A DNA stretch of 64,000 nucleotides from GCA-003244245 sp963823755. Its GTDB lineage: Bacteria; Actinomycetota; Actinomycetes; Mycobacteriales; Pseudonocardiaceae. The position numbers and the translations under genes were made by a program. Within the stretch, counting starts at the first letter, position 1. Every line of letters starts with the position of its first letter. Below, in pieces: positions 7,400-17,627 of the stretch. The stretch covers positions 1 through 64,000 of the forward strand of contig CAWGMP010000016.1 in the NCBI GenBank assembly GCA_963823755.1, read 5' to 3'. The notes beneath the pieces were generated by a model. The model ran no database searches and was not told where the DNA came from. It worked only from the letters and a program-made list of their open reading frames with translations.

Positions 7400-8376
7400 A
7401 GCATGTTCCCCAATTCGGCACATAGTCACATAGTAGTGATTTGGGCAGGCTCACGCGCAGTGACACAAGCTTAGCACCGCAACGGCAGTTGCGGCTCAAG
7501 GTGATCGGTGGCCTCGACGGCGGTAATGGTGGCATGTCCGGGCTTGGTGCTGGCGGCGGCGCCAGCAGGAACAGCTGCGGGGGCGGGCGGCGCGGCTGTT
7601 CACCGAGTCGTGGGAGCATCATGACTCGGAGTGGGCGGATATCACGTCGGTCTGGGGTCGCGTTCGGGCTCCTGATCGGCTTCTTGGGCGGGTCGTAGAC
7701 GGACTCGTGTCTGGGCTAAGGTGCTGGCTCCTGGGCACGCTGGTTTTTGGGCTCGGGGTTTCCCGCGCCTTGAATACCTCTCTGGCCTGGCTCCAACTTA
7801 CAACGTTCCCGCCGTTGCACTGATGCCTTCTCGAAGACGCCAGGTCGGCGGCGTTCTGCGCACCGCCGGAGCCGTTTAACAGCTTCGGCACGCGGCCTTC
7901 CAAGATCAGCTAGTCGGGCAGAGCACCGCAAGTCCCTCGACATCCTCGGCGGCCTAGACTGTGTTCCTCAAGCCGAGCGGCACGCAACGTAGCAGACTGA
8001 GAGTCGACGGGAAAGGGTATCGATGCGCTGCGGCTCCGAGTTCTCCCTGCCGCCTTTGGCGCCACTCATGATCTCGCGCGCCGACGGCGGCCAGCGTCGC
8101 TGCCCCAGATGGTCCGCCGGGCCGGCCCGGCGGCCGGATGAGCTACGGACCGGATTTCCGCGCCGCCGCAGGCGGCGCTCTTGAAACCTATAAGAGGCGA
8201 ATTCCGCAGGAGTGCAGCATTACAACCACGACTACCACGGATGAGTCCATAATGGACTCTCATGTCCATGGATCTGTCCATGAACTGGGGTCTGCGCATG
8301 CCTGCCGAGCCCTCCGGGTACGAACTTGTGCACGCTGATGCCCAGGTGGTGTCCTCCTGCGGGGTGAATTCGAAGT
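7400..8376. other. Gene-poor stretch beside an att site
   Basis: No frame here has convincing protein character or a recognisable family. The only structure I see is an inverted repeat GAGTCCAT-A-ATGGACTC at 8241-8257, followed by further TCCATG copies just before the tRNA fragment. These could be integrase or excisionase sites. Confidence 0.4.
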
Positions 8377-8377
8377 C

Positions 8378-8421
8378 TCATAATCCGTCAGGTCGTGGGT
8401 TCGACTCCCACCCGCCCCACT
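8378..8421 (+). other. tRNA(CAT) 3'-half: att site
   Basis: From the anticodon loop (CTCATAA) on, the sequence reads as a tRNA 3' half. There is a perfect T-arm (GTGGG-TTCGACT-CCCAC), then a seven-base acceptor strand CCGCCCC and A. The 5' half is absent. This is the classic scar left when an integrative element recombines into a tRNA gene, and a tyrosine integrase starts about 85 bases downstream. The tRNA identity (Met- or Ile-like with CAT) is inferred from the anticodon. Confidence 0.65.
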
Positions 8422-8472
8422 GGTTTCTACCAGCAGAAACAGTCCATATCCCGCTCCTGCCAGATGATCTCT

Positions 8473-8492
8473 GGGCATGGATTTGGGCATGA
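8473..8492. repeat. Paired GGGCATG repeat, copy 2
   Basis: GGGCATG and GGGCATGA spaced 12 bases apart, nearly the same as 5904-5923. It lies between the tRNA scar and the integrase start, where arm-type binding sites of the integrase would be expected. Confidence 0.4.
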
Positions 8493-8506
8493 GTTATGCA
8501 GGGGGT

Positions 8507-9791
8507 ATGCCCGCAGCCCGTGCCACGCGTGGCGCCGAGCGGCTCCAGGGCAACATCGAGACTCGCTGCGTATCCGCGTCTACGCCGGGCCCGACCCGGT
8601 GACCGGCGAGCTGGTGTATCTGCGGGAGACGGTGCGCGGCACCGACGACGCGGCCCGTCGCACGGCGCGGCGGACCCTCAACCGCCTCGTTGCCGAGGCG
8701 GAGAAGGCGCGCCGGCCGTCCTCGGTGGTCTCTTTGGGACAGGTCATCGATGAGTGGTTGAGGGTTGTCGAGCACGAGGACAGCACTCGCGAGACCTACC
8801 TCGGCTACATCGAGCGCACAATCAATCCTGCCCTCGGGTCTATGTCGATCGCCAAGCTGTCCGTCCGTCATCTCGAAACCCTCTACGCGGAGTTGCGGCG
8901 TTGCGCGTTCGGTGTGACCGGAAACCCTTTATTGAGCACAAGGCAGACGGCGAGCATGACTGCGCGGCGGCGAAGTGCAGGCCGCACGTGTGCAAGCCGA
9001 TGGCGGCCTCCACGGTCCGACAGATTCACTCGATCATCAGCGGTGCTCTGTCGGCGGCGGTGCGGTGGGACTGGCTGGAGTCCAACCCTGCGCGGATGGC
9101 TCAGCGGCCGAAGCAGAAGCCGCCAGAGCCCGATCCGCCGTCGCCTGCCGAGGCGGCCCGGTTGGTCGATGAAGCGTTCCGGATGGACGACGACTGGGGG
9201 ACCCTGGTGTGGCTGGTGATGACGACCGGCCTGCGCCGTGGTGAGGTGTGCATCCTGCGGTGGTCGCGGGTGGACCTGGACACCGGCGAGATCGAGATCC
9301 GCAGCAGTTACCGGCTGCGCAAGGGCGTGGGGACGGAGAAGGACACCAAGACCCACCAAATGCGCCGCATCGCGCTCGACACCGAGACCGTGGTACTGCT
9401 GCGGGAACGTAAGGAACGGTGGCGGTGGAGGCTGGCCGAGCTCGGGTTGGAGCTGACTGACGACATGTACGTCTTTCACCGGGTACCGGTAGACGGTGCC
9501 CACCGTGCCCTACTCACCGCACGGCGTGTCCAGCCGATACAAAGACATGGCCGACCGACTGGGCATCGACACCCACATTCACGCACTACGGCACTACTCG
9601 GCCACCGAGCTGCTCAGCGCCGGCATCGACCTACGCACCGTCGCCGGTCGCCTCGGCCACGGCGGGGGAGGAGCGACCACCCTGCGTGTCTACGCGCATG
9701 GGTCGCCGCCTCCGACCGCAAAGCAGCCGAGATCCTCGGCTCCCGCATGCCCAAGCGCCGCAGCACTGGCGGCAGCGACACGCCTTGGTGA
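8507..9791 (+). pseudogene. Phage/ICE-type tyrosine integrase, several frameshifts
   Basis: The protein can be followed through three frames. The N-terminal segment runs 'SLRIRVYAGPDPVTGELVYL' (arm-binding-like), then the core-binding domain 'VISLGQ..LRVVEHEDSTRETY'. The catalytic domain has 'TTGLRRGEVCIL' (Arg), 'HALRHYSATELL' (HxxR) and 'GRLGHGGGGATTLRVYAH' (His, Tyr). Frame changes fall near 8570, 8920, 9495 and 9700. Its place right after a tRNA scar says it once drove site-specific integration. It is not functional as read. Confidence 0.8.
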
Positions 9792-9900
9792 GCTAATCGT
9801 GGCTCTCGGGCGCTTGATTGCCCGGTTTCGAATACTGAGCACTGCTCCCAACCAGGGCATCGATCCGCGATCTGAGCAGAATTCGACCTGGTCGGGCAGT

Positions 9901-10881
9901 ATGGCAGGTGTGCGCGCGTACGTCGGAGTCACGGACTGGGACTGGTACCGGTTCCTGCAGGGGCGTGGCGCAACAGAGGTGAACTTCTGGCAGCCCAGCG
10001 GCGGGCGCCGGTTCGGGGCGATCCCTGAGGGCGCGCCATTCCTCTTCAAGTCTCACTATTCGTACGGCAACCGGATCGTGGGCGGCGGCTTCCTGAGTGG
10101 TTGGGCATCTCTGCCGATGACCCGCGCGTGGGAGTTTTTCGGCGAGGACAACGGCTGCGCGACGTTCGGGGAAATGCGTACCCAGATTCTCAAGTACCGG
10201 AGAAGGACGCTGGACGACGGTGGTGCCGACCCAGAGATCGGCTGCATCATGTTAAGAGACGTCCGGTTCTTCGACCCGGATGAGGCGCCGGAGGCCCCGC
10301 CAGGATGGTCGGGCAACATCGTGCGGGGGCGTAGTTATGACCTTTCCTCACCCGAGGGCAGTTACCTGGAGCAGGTGCTGGACGCTTTGTTGAGACAGCA
10401 CTCGGGCCCGATTGCCGCCAACGTGGCCGGCCAAGGCGACAGCGACTCTCCTCGCGCCGTTTCTGGCGAGGTCTTCGGACAACCCCGACTTGCCCGTTCC
10501 AGGGTGGGCCAAGCGGCCTTCAAAGCACTCGTCCAGGAGGCTTACGGTCGGCGTTGCGCGGTGACAGGCAACAAGATCGTTCCCGTGCTGCAAGCGGCGC
10601 ACATCCGTCCTGTGACCGATCACGGCGAGAACCGAGTCGACAACGGCTTGCTGCTCCGCTCCGACGTCCACGCCCTGTTCGACCGCGGTTACCTGGGGGT
10701 TCACCCACGGAAGAAGACGTTGCTGGTCAGCCCGAGGCTGCGGGCGGACTGGAGTAATGGCGAGGAGTTTTATCAACGTGCGATGTCCGGCGAAACAATC
10801 GGCATGCCTCGACGGCGCCTCGATCGACCGAACGCGGACTTCCTCACCTGGCACGCCGATACAGTCTTCCGCGCCTCGTAA
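9901..10881 (+). CDS. HNH endonuclease (326 aa)
   Basis: Starts 'MAGVRAYVGVTDWDWYRFL'. The N-terminal ~140 residues ('EVNFWQPSGGRRFGAIPEG', 'GGGFLSGWASLPMTRAWEFF') form a conserved module found ahead of HNH domains in a family of putative restriction-type nucleases. It may read modified DNA, but that is inference. The C-terminal ~110 residues carry the HNH fold: 'RCAVTGNKIVPVLQAAHI' and 'DNGLLLRSDVHALFDRGYL' give the His-Asn-His set. The length matches intact members. No methyltransferase is adjacent, so it may act alone against modified DNA or be a leftover cargo gene of the integrative element. Confidence 0.8.
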   Translation: MAGVRAYVGVTDWDWYRFLQGRGATEVNFWQPSGGRRFGAIPEGAPFLFKSHYSYGNRIVGGGFLSGWASLPMTRAWEFFGEDNGCATFGEMRTQILKYRRRTLDDGGADPEIGCIMLRDVRFFDPDEAPEAPPGWSGNIVRGRSYDLSSPEGSYLEQVLDALLRQHSGPIAANVAGQGDSDSPRAVSGEVFGQPRLARSRVGQAAFKALVQEAYGRRCAVTGNKIVPVLQAAHIRPVTDHGENRVDNGLLLRSDVHALFDRGYLGVHPRKKTLLVSPRLRADWSNGEEFYQRAMSGETIGMPRRRLDRPNADFLTWHADTVFRAS

Positions 10882-10884
10882 CGG

Positions 10885-11081
10885 GGAACTGTGACCAGTT
10901 CGATGCATCCGCTTTCGATGTGGCCTGCGGGTTCAGGGGTGGTAATGCCGTGGCGGCGACCGATCGCCTCGAATTGTTTGGCAAGGCGTGGCCGGTCCCA
11001 CCCGAGTTCCTCACGCAGGCGGATGAGGACGGTGTTCGGGACAAGACGCTTGTCCGTCGATGTCCGGATGTCCATGGACAT
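10885..11081 (-). pseudogene. Fragment of an XRE-like regulator
   Basis: 'NTVLIRLREELGWDRPRLAK' and 'FEAIGRRHGITTPEPAGHIE' match the start of a common actinobacterial helix-turn-helix regulator family. After about 60 residues the similarity stops, and the frame runs antisense into the HNH gene. Only the N-terminal piece is left. Confidence 0.5.
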
Positions 11082-11994
11082 TGCCGCTGTCCTTGTCTGT
11101 CGACCGCTGTCGTCTACCGAAAAAACGGGATAACGACGATTTTATACATATGCACCTGACCGTCACTCACCTGAACCCGGTCCCTCTATCCGCGGCAACT
11201 CCTCTCCCGGACTCGTCATTACTGGCCGAGCGATCCTCGACGGGCTCACCAGCGAGTATCAGATCGCAGCATGACCCACCCAGGCACCGAAAACCCGCAA
11301 GTCACGCCCACAATTCAATATTCGAGCCCCACAGGTTCAGCAGCCACAGGACGATCAAGTAAAGGGAGACGCAACGATCCGGCTCACGATCATGCCCTGG
11401 CGGCCGAGTACACCGACCACCTAGCCTAGCTCAGAGACACAAGCCGACTTCTGGATCCTGCAGGTAGCGATATGCAGCAGGAGTTCGTCACCACGGCCAG
11501 CGGGGATGATCCGCGGTGTCCCTCGCTACCAGGCGCAGGAGCGAAACAGGAGCCGCGACTGTTCTGGGACCTACCCGGACTGCTGTCAACTGCCGCAGAC
11601 GGACTCGTCACGTGCAGGATTCTCTATTTCCGCAGGTCAGCACATTGTGTAGATAACCCTGAGGGAGAAGTGGCGTCTTTTCGTCAGGTCAAGGGGTTGC
11701 AGTTCCTTACTCCGGGCCGCTGTGATCACAGCTTTGGTAACCCAGTCTACTGGCATGAGGGTGGCGGTGGGGCCCCACCCGGGTTTTCGGGTGAGCTTCG
11801 GGTTCAGGTTGGTGGGGATGGGAGTGTCGCTGCTGGGTGATCATGAGGGGGAATCTCGCCCTCACTGGCCTCGGACTCTCCTGCTGAACACCGTCACGTT
11901 GCTAGCGGTCGGGCTTGAGCCTGTCGCTTGATCTTCATGGATGGTCAACGTCTGACATGAATGTCAAGGTCAGCACATGTGACGGACTTTTGGC
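11082..11994. other. Gene-poor stretch
   Basis: Short open frames exist on both strands, but none has a recognisable family, good ribosome site or consistent codon pattern. I see no clear repeat or RNA gene. Confidence 0.4.
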
Positions 11995-12190
11995 ACCTTA
12001 CACGTCTTCTTCGATGACGTCCTGAACGCCAGCCTCGCCAGCACGCTCACCTTCTCAGTGAGCGCACCGACCTGGCCTTCCAACTCAGCAACCCGGGTCT
12101 ACAACACGAGGTTGCCCCTCATCAGGCGTTCCACCTCGGCACGCCAAAACTCGATGTCGCTCCCACCACAGAGATCACCGTTGCCCATGA
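11995..12190 (-). pseudogene. Possible IS66-family transposase N-terminal fragment
   Basis: 'EFWRAEVERLMRGNLVL', an in-frame TAG, then 'TRVAELEGQVGALTEKVSVL' resembles the N-terminal coiled coil of IS66 transposases. The in-frame stop and the lack of anything downstream mark it as a scar. The match is short, so identity is tentative. Confidence 0.4.
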
Positions 12191-12522
12191 CCGGAACACA
12201 AGATCACCACCAACGGCCGACTTCCAGCACCCCGGCCCCGCCGGCGTGTCACTGGACCAGCCAAGCGCTTTCCCCAGCTACGGGATCACCGAATGCTGAT
12301 TTACAGTACGACGTGTCTACCCCTTTCGCGGATCACTGTGCAGGTAGCTGTTCAGCTACCCATGGAAAGATTTGCGCAAGTTGGCGGCCTCCAAGGCCTT
12401 GGGGCGCAATTACCACTGGGCGGTTCAGGCCGGCACGTCGTAGGACACCCCGGCGGAGGCGGCCATCTCGGACAATTCCAGGTTGGTGGTCTCGGCGATG
12501 ATCACGTACAGCGGATTGCGTT

Positions 12523-13077
12523 TCAACTCGACCGACCGAATGGGCCGATCAGCCAGTTTCCTGGAGCGTTCTCGTCGTCACTGAGATAGAACTCGCAGAT
12601 GGCGGTCCTGAATTCCTCGTGGCTGATGGCACCGTCGCTGTCACGGTCGAGGCGGCCGAAGGCATCGCTGGCATACTCGGGGGGAATCCTCAGCGTGCTG
12701 TACATCCGGGCGTATTCCTGCGAGTCCACTAAGCCGTCTTTGTTGGTGTCGAGCGCGGACATCAGTGCATCAGCGATAGCCAATACGGCGCCTTCGAAGT
12801 TCCCCGGGGATGTGACGCTGGACTTCATGACCTCGACGAATTCCGGCCGGGCCAGCCTCCCGTCCGCGTCGGTGTCCCCGGAGGCGAGCAGTAGCCCCCA
12901 CCAATTCTCGACGGCATCTCTCATCGCAGTCGCGTTCGTCTGGTCTTCCTTCTGCGCCACGGCGGCGAACAGCTCGGCCATCTGCTGAAAGTCCTCGTGC
13001 GTGAGATAGCCATCCTTGTTCTGATCGAACCAACCAAAGAGAGTGGTGAATTTCCCGTCCTTCACGGCCTCCGACAT
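12523..13077 (-). CDS. Calerythrin-like EF-hand calcium-binding protein (184 aa)
   Basis: The start is chosen at 'MSEAVKDGKFTTLFGWFDQN' (13077), since the upstream extension is not protein-like. Four EF-hand loops are complete at the calcium-ligating positions: 'DQNKDGYLTHED', 'DTDADGRLARPE', 'DTNKDGLVDSQE' and 'DRDSDGAISHEE'. The layout (four hands, about 180 residues, no signal peptide) is that of bacterial calerythrin and related sarcoplasmic-type proteins, which buffer or sense calcium in the cytoplasm. It stands alone between gene-poor stretches. A second, clearly different member lies at 27675-28223. Confidence 0.88.
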   Translation of the reverse strand: MSEAVKDGKFTTLFGWFDQNKDGYLTHEDFQQMAELFAAVAQKEDQTNATAMRDAVENWWGLLLASGDTDADGRLARPEFVEVMKSSVTSPGNFEGAVLAIADALMSALDTNKDGLVDSQEYARMYSTLRIPPEYASDAFGRLDRDSDGAISHEEFRTAICEFYLSDDENAPGNWLIGPFGRSS

Positions 13078-13667
13078 AGCTGCTCCCGACGTTTCCCCGG
13101 CGCATGGCACACGCTGCACCACTGCGATCTGCAATGACGTTAGAAGCACCGGGAGCAGAGTGTCAACCAGGGTTGCAGTCAACTTGGTGGGGCTTGTGGG
13201 GGCGGTGTTGCATTAGCAGAGTGCGAGCACGCTGATCCGGGGTGGATATCCGTGATCAGATGGCGAGGGCGAGTTGGGCGAAGGCCGCCGAGAGCCGATG
13301 CCTCGGTTCGGCATACGGAGTTCGTAGTGCCGCGACGGAGGTTGAGAAGATGGGAGATAGGGAGGGAGCGTTTAGTTGGTGGGGCAGCGCGTTGAAGAGT
13401 GATCTGTGATGGTTATTGTCTGCTGACGACGTGGCACGCAGCGGGCAGCATGTGAGACGCGCGGGTAAGCCGGTGCGGTGGTGCTACTGGTGGGCGGGAA
13501 CGTGCGCAGGGCGCGGGTGAAAAACCGGCGAGTGCTCGATGGACATCAGGTGGCTCATGGTGACCTCGATGAGCTGGACGCGTCGAAGACGATTCAGTGC
13601 GCCGCGCGCGGGATAGTATGCGCAGGTACGCGGCTATGACGTGCGGTGACGTGGGTACACGGCAGGA
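13078..13667. other. Gene-poor stretch
   Basis: Upstream flank of the EF-hand gene. No convincing frame, RNA gene or repeat is visible. It probably contains that gene's promoter, but I cannot place it. Confidence 0.4.
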
Positions 13668-15143
13668 TCAGCGCAGGCCGCCTGTCGAGCTCGCACACGA
13701 ACACCGACGCGCGCGGATCGCCACGGATGGTCCCCATGGTGTAGCGCAGGGTGCTGCCGTCGTCGCGCAGGTCTCGAACTGGCGCAGCGGCACGAGGTGA
13801 CGAGCGCCGTCACCGGTCGGGCGAGGGCGGGCGCCCACGGTCGCGCCAGGCGATGTCGCCCAGGCCGGACAGGATGACGTTGACAGCACCGAAAGCTCGC
13901 CCGGCCGCGCCTCGCAGATCGCGGTGAGATGGGGCGGCCTGCCGAGGATGACGAGGTCGACCAGATTCGGTCCCGCGCTGACGACGGCGACGACGGCTGG
14001 TCTTCGAGGCGGGCGAGGGCGATGTCGTCGGCGGCGTCGAAGGTGAACTGTTGCGGAGCCGGAAGCGAGCGGGCGATGCAGAAGACGTGGGTTTTGCCGC
14101 GGAAGTCGGAGAGCAGCCGACGGTCGGGCGGTCCTCGATGCGGTGTAGCCGGGCCGGGCGCGGAGCGTCGCGCACGACCAGCCGTTCGCGGGACCAGATC
14201 TCGTAGGACTCCAGCGCCGGTGAGTCGTTGTGCAGCGCTGCCCGCAACACGCCCTGCGCCTCGGGCACGAGCTGCTCGACGTGGCTGATCGCGTCGGCGG
14301 CGAGCGTCTGGTGGTCGTCGTAGCCGAGGGTTGTCGCGCCGTGTCGGCGGAGCAGGGCGGCGAGCTCGGCGTACACGGCCTCACCCACGGTGGCACACGT
14401 CGGCGCGATCTCGGCGGAGTAGGTGAGTTCCAGCGCTGTCGGGTCGGTGTCGGCGGCGAGCAGCGTCTCCCACCCCGGCAGCGCGCTCGCGACCTCGGCG
14501 CAGCGGCCCCATGTCCGCGTCCAGAAGGCCGCGTCGGCCGACTCGTGGATCCAGCCGAAGCGCACGTCTGGTCGGTCGGGCCGCTTCACCTCGGGGTTGG
14601 GCCGGTCGAAGCCCGCGGCGAGGAGATCGTGCAGTGCAGCGGACTGCATGCACACCCGAGCCGCCTCGTCGAGCGCGAGCTGCGTGCGGCGGGCACCCGG
14701 GGGCAGGGGGAGGAGATCGGCCGCGTCGCGGTACCACGCGAGGTAGTCGACGCGGCCGCCGAGCAGTGACAAGTGGCCTGCGGACACCGTCCACAGGCTC
14801 GTGAACGTCGCGTAGGCCTCGTGGACGGTCGGCACATCCGACGAGGCGGGTGAGCGCCATGTCGCCGCCGCGGAAGCGGGCCACCACACCTCGTTGCGGC
14901 CAGCCCGATCCCGAACGCCGTGCAGTCGTTTAGCGTGGCGTGGAATGCCTCGTGAACCGTGACGAGCCGGTCGGCCGTGGAGTCAGCCTCACCATCGTCG
15001 CGCAGCGCCGTCCACCAGGCGTCGACCGCGTTATAGCCGCCTTCGCCGCCCCGCGACCCGCCGCGGAGCAGGGTAACGCGGTGGTCGTCGGGAGGAACGG
15101 CCGGTGCCCGGCCCGCCTTATCCGGCCCCCACACGGCATGCAC
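13668..15143 (-). pseudogene. Unrecognised protein with an HExxH motif, frameshifted
   Basis: The protein-like reading starts 'MHAVWGPDKAGRAPAVPPDD' at 15143 and includes 'LVTVHEAFHATLND' (HExxH at about 14939-14953). It changes frame near 14890 to a long segment ('VDYLAWYRDAADLLPLPPGA ... WGRCAEVASALPGWETLL'), and changes again near 14110 before ending around 13668. Codon use fits a real gene throughout. I do not recognise the family; the HEAFH motif suggests a metallopeptidase fold but is not proof. At least two frameshifts, so non-functional as read. Confidence 0.5.
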
Positions 15144-15175
15144 TCTTCACCCGGCCTGACTTGTGCCGCTCTGGA

Positions 15176-15454
15176 CTACCGGGAACCCCGTCGGCGACCG
15201 TCGCGTGCTGCCCGGTCTTGCCGGTGCTCGTGTTCTAGGAGGACCTGGATCGCGGCCTTGTCGCGGGTGGGGAAGGTTCGCCCACCGAGAATGGACACGC
15301 CGTTGATCAGGGCGGTCCATCGTTTGGCGCGGGCACTGATCTAGGTGGGTTGGACGCTGTCGACTGGCACGCCCTCGACGGTGACTAACCATGCGCCGCT
15401 GATTGGGTAGTCGCTGGCGTGGATCAGGTCGTGCCGATCGTCGGCGCGCCACAT
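15176..15454 (-). pseudogene. Small hypothetical protein with an in-frame stop
   Basis: 'MWRADDRHDLIHASDYPISG' through 'VTVEGVPVDSVQPT', then TAG, then in the same frame 'RWTALINGVSILGGRTFPT' and 'RDKAAIQVLLEHEHRQ' to a stop at 15176. The two halves read as one small protein. Function unknown. The stop could be a point mutation or an error. Confidence 0.4.
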
Positions 15455-15485
15455 GCCGCCAGCGGAGACGGCCGTGCGTGGCGGT

Positions 15486-15780
15486 TCAAGCTGGCTTGAG
15501 CTGGCGTTGCGGGGAACGCCGGGAGGGTTCGTCAACACCGTCGTTGACGGTCGGAGCGCTCATCTCCGCGTGTCGCGCGGGTTGGGGTGGTGGCTCGCTC
15601 ACGGTGTGACCGTCGTTGGTGAGGTTCGCGCGCCGGATTAGGCGCTGGTAGCGCTGGTGGGCGGCTCGCCTGCTGACGGGCGGGTCTTGGGCGGCCCCGA
15701 TCGTGGTCCACGATGCGCCAGCAGCATACCGAATGTCGACACACGAGTTGCCACTCATTTTCTGGGCGCACCCTGGCCAC
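15486..15780 (-). pseudogene. Helix-turn-helix protein fragment
   Basis: 'AAGASWTTIGAAQDPPVSRR' and 'AAHQRYQRLIRRAN' match the small HTH segment of actinobacterial regulators that read 'SW..IG..LGVS..AAH.RY'. The expected glycine-rich turn is altered, and the N-terminus comes from another frame. A remnant. Confidence 0.4.
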
Positions 15781-15819
15781 TGGCAGCGCTGACCTGCGGT
15801 CGATTTCTGATGTGGCGAA

Positions 15820-16047
15820 GCGCACTGAATCTGGTGACGAGCCGAAGTGGAAAGCGCCGCGGAGGAGGATGCCGTCAACCGGTCCGTCGATCGGTCGCCC
15901 ATCCGCGGTGACGGTCGCCAAGGCCAGCAGGCGCATAACGGGCAGACGGTCGACGACCTGGCCGGCACTCAGACGACGCTCCGGAGTGATGAAGCTGAGA
16001 AGGTGCGGCCCGGAGCTCGTGTAGCTGCGGTCGGGAAGGTCTTGCAA
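15820..16047 (-). pseudogene. Pyridoxamine-5'-phosphate-oxidase-like fragment
   Basis: 'RLLALATVTADGRPIDGPVD' and 'GILLRGAFHFGSSPDSVRF' match the N-terminal beta-barrel half of PPOX/flavin-binding split-barrel proteins. After 'DSVRF' the expected continuation appears in another frame and soon fades. No full-length protein is possible. Confidence 0.5.
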
Positions 16048-16432
16048 GCGCGGTCAGAGCAGCCGGCGTCTTATGCACATCAGCATCGAACCAGCGGAAC
16101 TACCGCTCGCGGCCGCTGGCGTCTGGATGGCGGACCGCTTCACCGCGCAAACCCATCCATGCCCGCCCTGCCTTCATCCAGTATCGCTCACGCTCAAACT
16201 GACCACAGTGTGGATTCCGCTCATCAGGTGGTTTCTTTCGTATTTCCTCACAGCTGGTATCTACGCGCAGCCGTGCGGCTCTTGTCCTGTGACGGCGGTC
16301 GCCGATGCGTTCGTCCACTGTGGTTGGTGAGACGGCGAAATGGGTGGGATCGCTGACGGGGTGGAGCAGCGCGCGATCATCTTCGGTCGCCCTGACACCT
16401 CGTCGCCGCCAGGTTGAAAAAGGGGTGCCAAC
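16048..16432. other. Gene-free stretch upstream of the phosphorylase-like gene
   Basis: No supported gene. The last 20 bases contain GAAAAAGGGGTG ahead of the start at 16433, a weak ribosome site. Confidence 0.4.
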
Positions 16433-17601
16433 GTGACCAGCTCAACGGCTGAACTCGCTCATCCTGAGCGTAAGGAGATCGCCCGCTACCTGCTGTCCCG
16501 TGGTCTGGACCCGATGGAGTTGGCCCCGGCGCCGGCGCGGGTCGCTCGACTGCTGGCGGCGGCCGCGTCGCCTATCGGGTTCCCCGACGGCCTGGCGCCG
16601 CGGCCAGCGCCCCTGGACCCAACCCCGTCACCGGATGACGCGCTTCCTCCGGCGGATGTGGTGGTCATCACCTGGACGGTCGACGAGCTGGCCGCGCTGG
16701 TGCACGTGCTCACGCCGGGGGTCACTCCGCAGCGATGGCACCGGTACACCCGCCATTTCGCCGACTACCAGGACAAGATCAGACCTCATGCGCCGGCGGC
16801 CACCTCCCGGCGGCTGGGCAGCTACTTTCCCACCCGAATCGGCAATACCAGAGTCTTGTGCATCAAATCTGAGCTGCACCTCAACCAAGACGGGATCAAG
16901 ACAGGTCGGGCACGGCCACCCTGCCGGTCAAGGACTTCTTCAAGCAGATCATCGCGGAGGTGCGTCCCTCGGTGTTTCTCACCATCGGCACAGCCGGAAG
17001 TGTGTTCGATGACTTCCAGCTCGGTGATGTCGTCATCACCCGGGCGGCCAAGTTCCGGCTGGGGGATGAGTTCCGCAACGAGCCGTTCAACGGCCAGACC
17101 TTCCGCAGTGACTGGGCGCTGCCCACCAAGCATCTGGCCGAGGCGCGGGAGCTGATGGCACATTTCGCGGCTGAACTGGCGGAGCCACCGTTTGGGCCAC
17201 CACACCCGGGCTTTGTCTTCCCCGGACCACTGATCGAGGCATCGCACAATGATCCGGACATCAAACTGGAGCTGACAGGTCGGGACATGCCCGAGTTCCA
17301 CCCGATCCTGACCACCGACTTCTTCGAGTACGGCACCACCACCAACCGGCTCGACCGGGAGGGTGCCGCCGTGGAGATGGGCGATGCGGCACTCGGGTTG
17401 GCCTGCTCGGAGTTCACCGACCCACCCCGATTCGCCGTGGTCCGGAACATGTCCGACCCCGTGATCAACGGTGATCTGCCGGCCAAGCAGTTCCACCTCA
17501 ACGAGCAGACTACCTGGGCGGTCGGTTACTACACCGCCTACGGCCGCTGGACTAGCACGACAGGAGCCATCGCGGCATGGGGAGTGATCGCCGGCCTGTG
17601 A
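16433..17601 (+). CDS. Nucleoside-phosphorylase-superfamily protein, one frameshift
   Basis: The N-terminal ~155 residues ('MTSSTAELAHPERKEIARYL', 'DVVVITWTVDELAALVHVLT', 'CIKSELHLNQDG') and the C-terminal ~225 ('SVFLTIGTAGSVFDDFQLGD', 'VVITRAAKFRLGDEFRN', ending 'GYYTAYGRWTSTTGAIAAWG') lie in two frames that meet at a GGG run (16908-16910). One extra G joins them into a ~390-residue protein. The GTAG-type glycine motif and the 'LGDVVIT' strand are those of PNP/UDP-phosphorylase folds, which cleave nucleosides or adenosine-type glycosidic bonds. Members with N-terminal extensions occur as effectors in immunity-type systems, but nothing here proves that. Confidence 0.65.
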
Positions 17602-17603
17602 GA

Positions 17604-17627
17604 TGCCGGGATCGAGTACATCCGGCG
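17604..17627. terminator. Possible shared terminator between convergent genes
   Basis: GCCGGGAT and ATCCGGC face each other across a short loop in the 26-base gap between two convergent stops. There is no T tract, so evidence is weak. Confidence 0.3.

Noticed and set aside
7441..7698. Plus-strand Gly-rich frame
   Set aside because: Low-complexity, no ribosome site and no family; typical of chance open frames in GC-rich DNA.
11472..11840. Plus-strand frame of 122 codons
   Set aside because: Composition is irregular and no domain or conserved block is visible.
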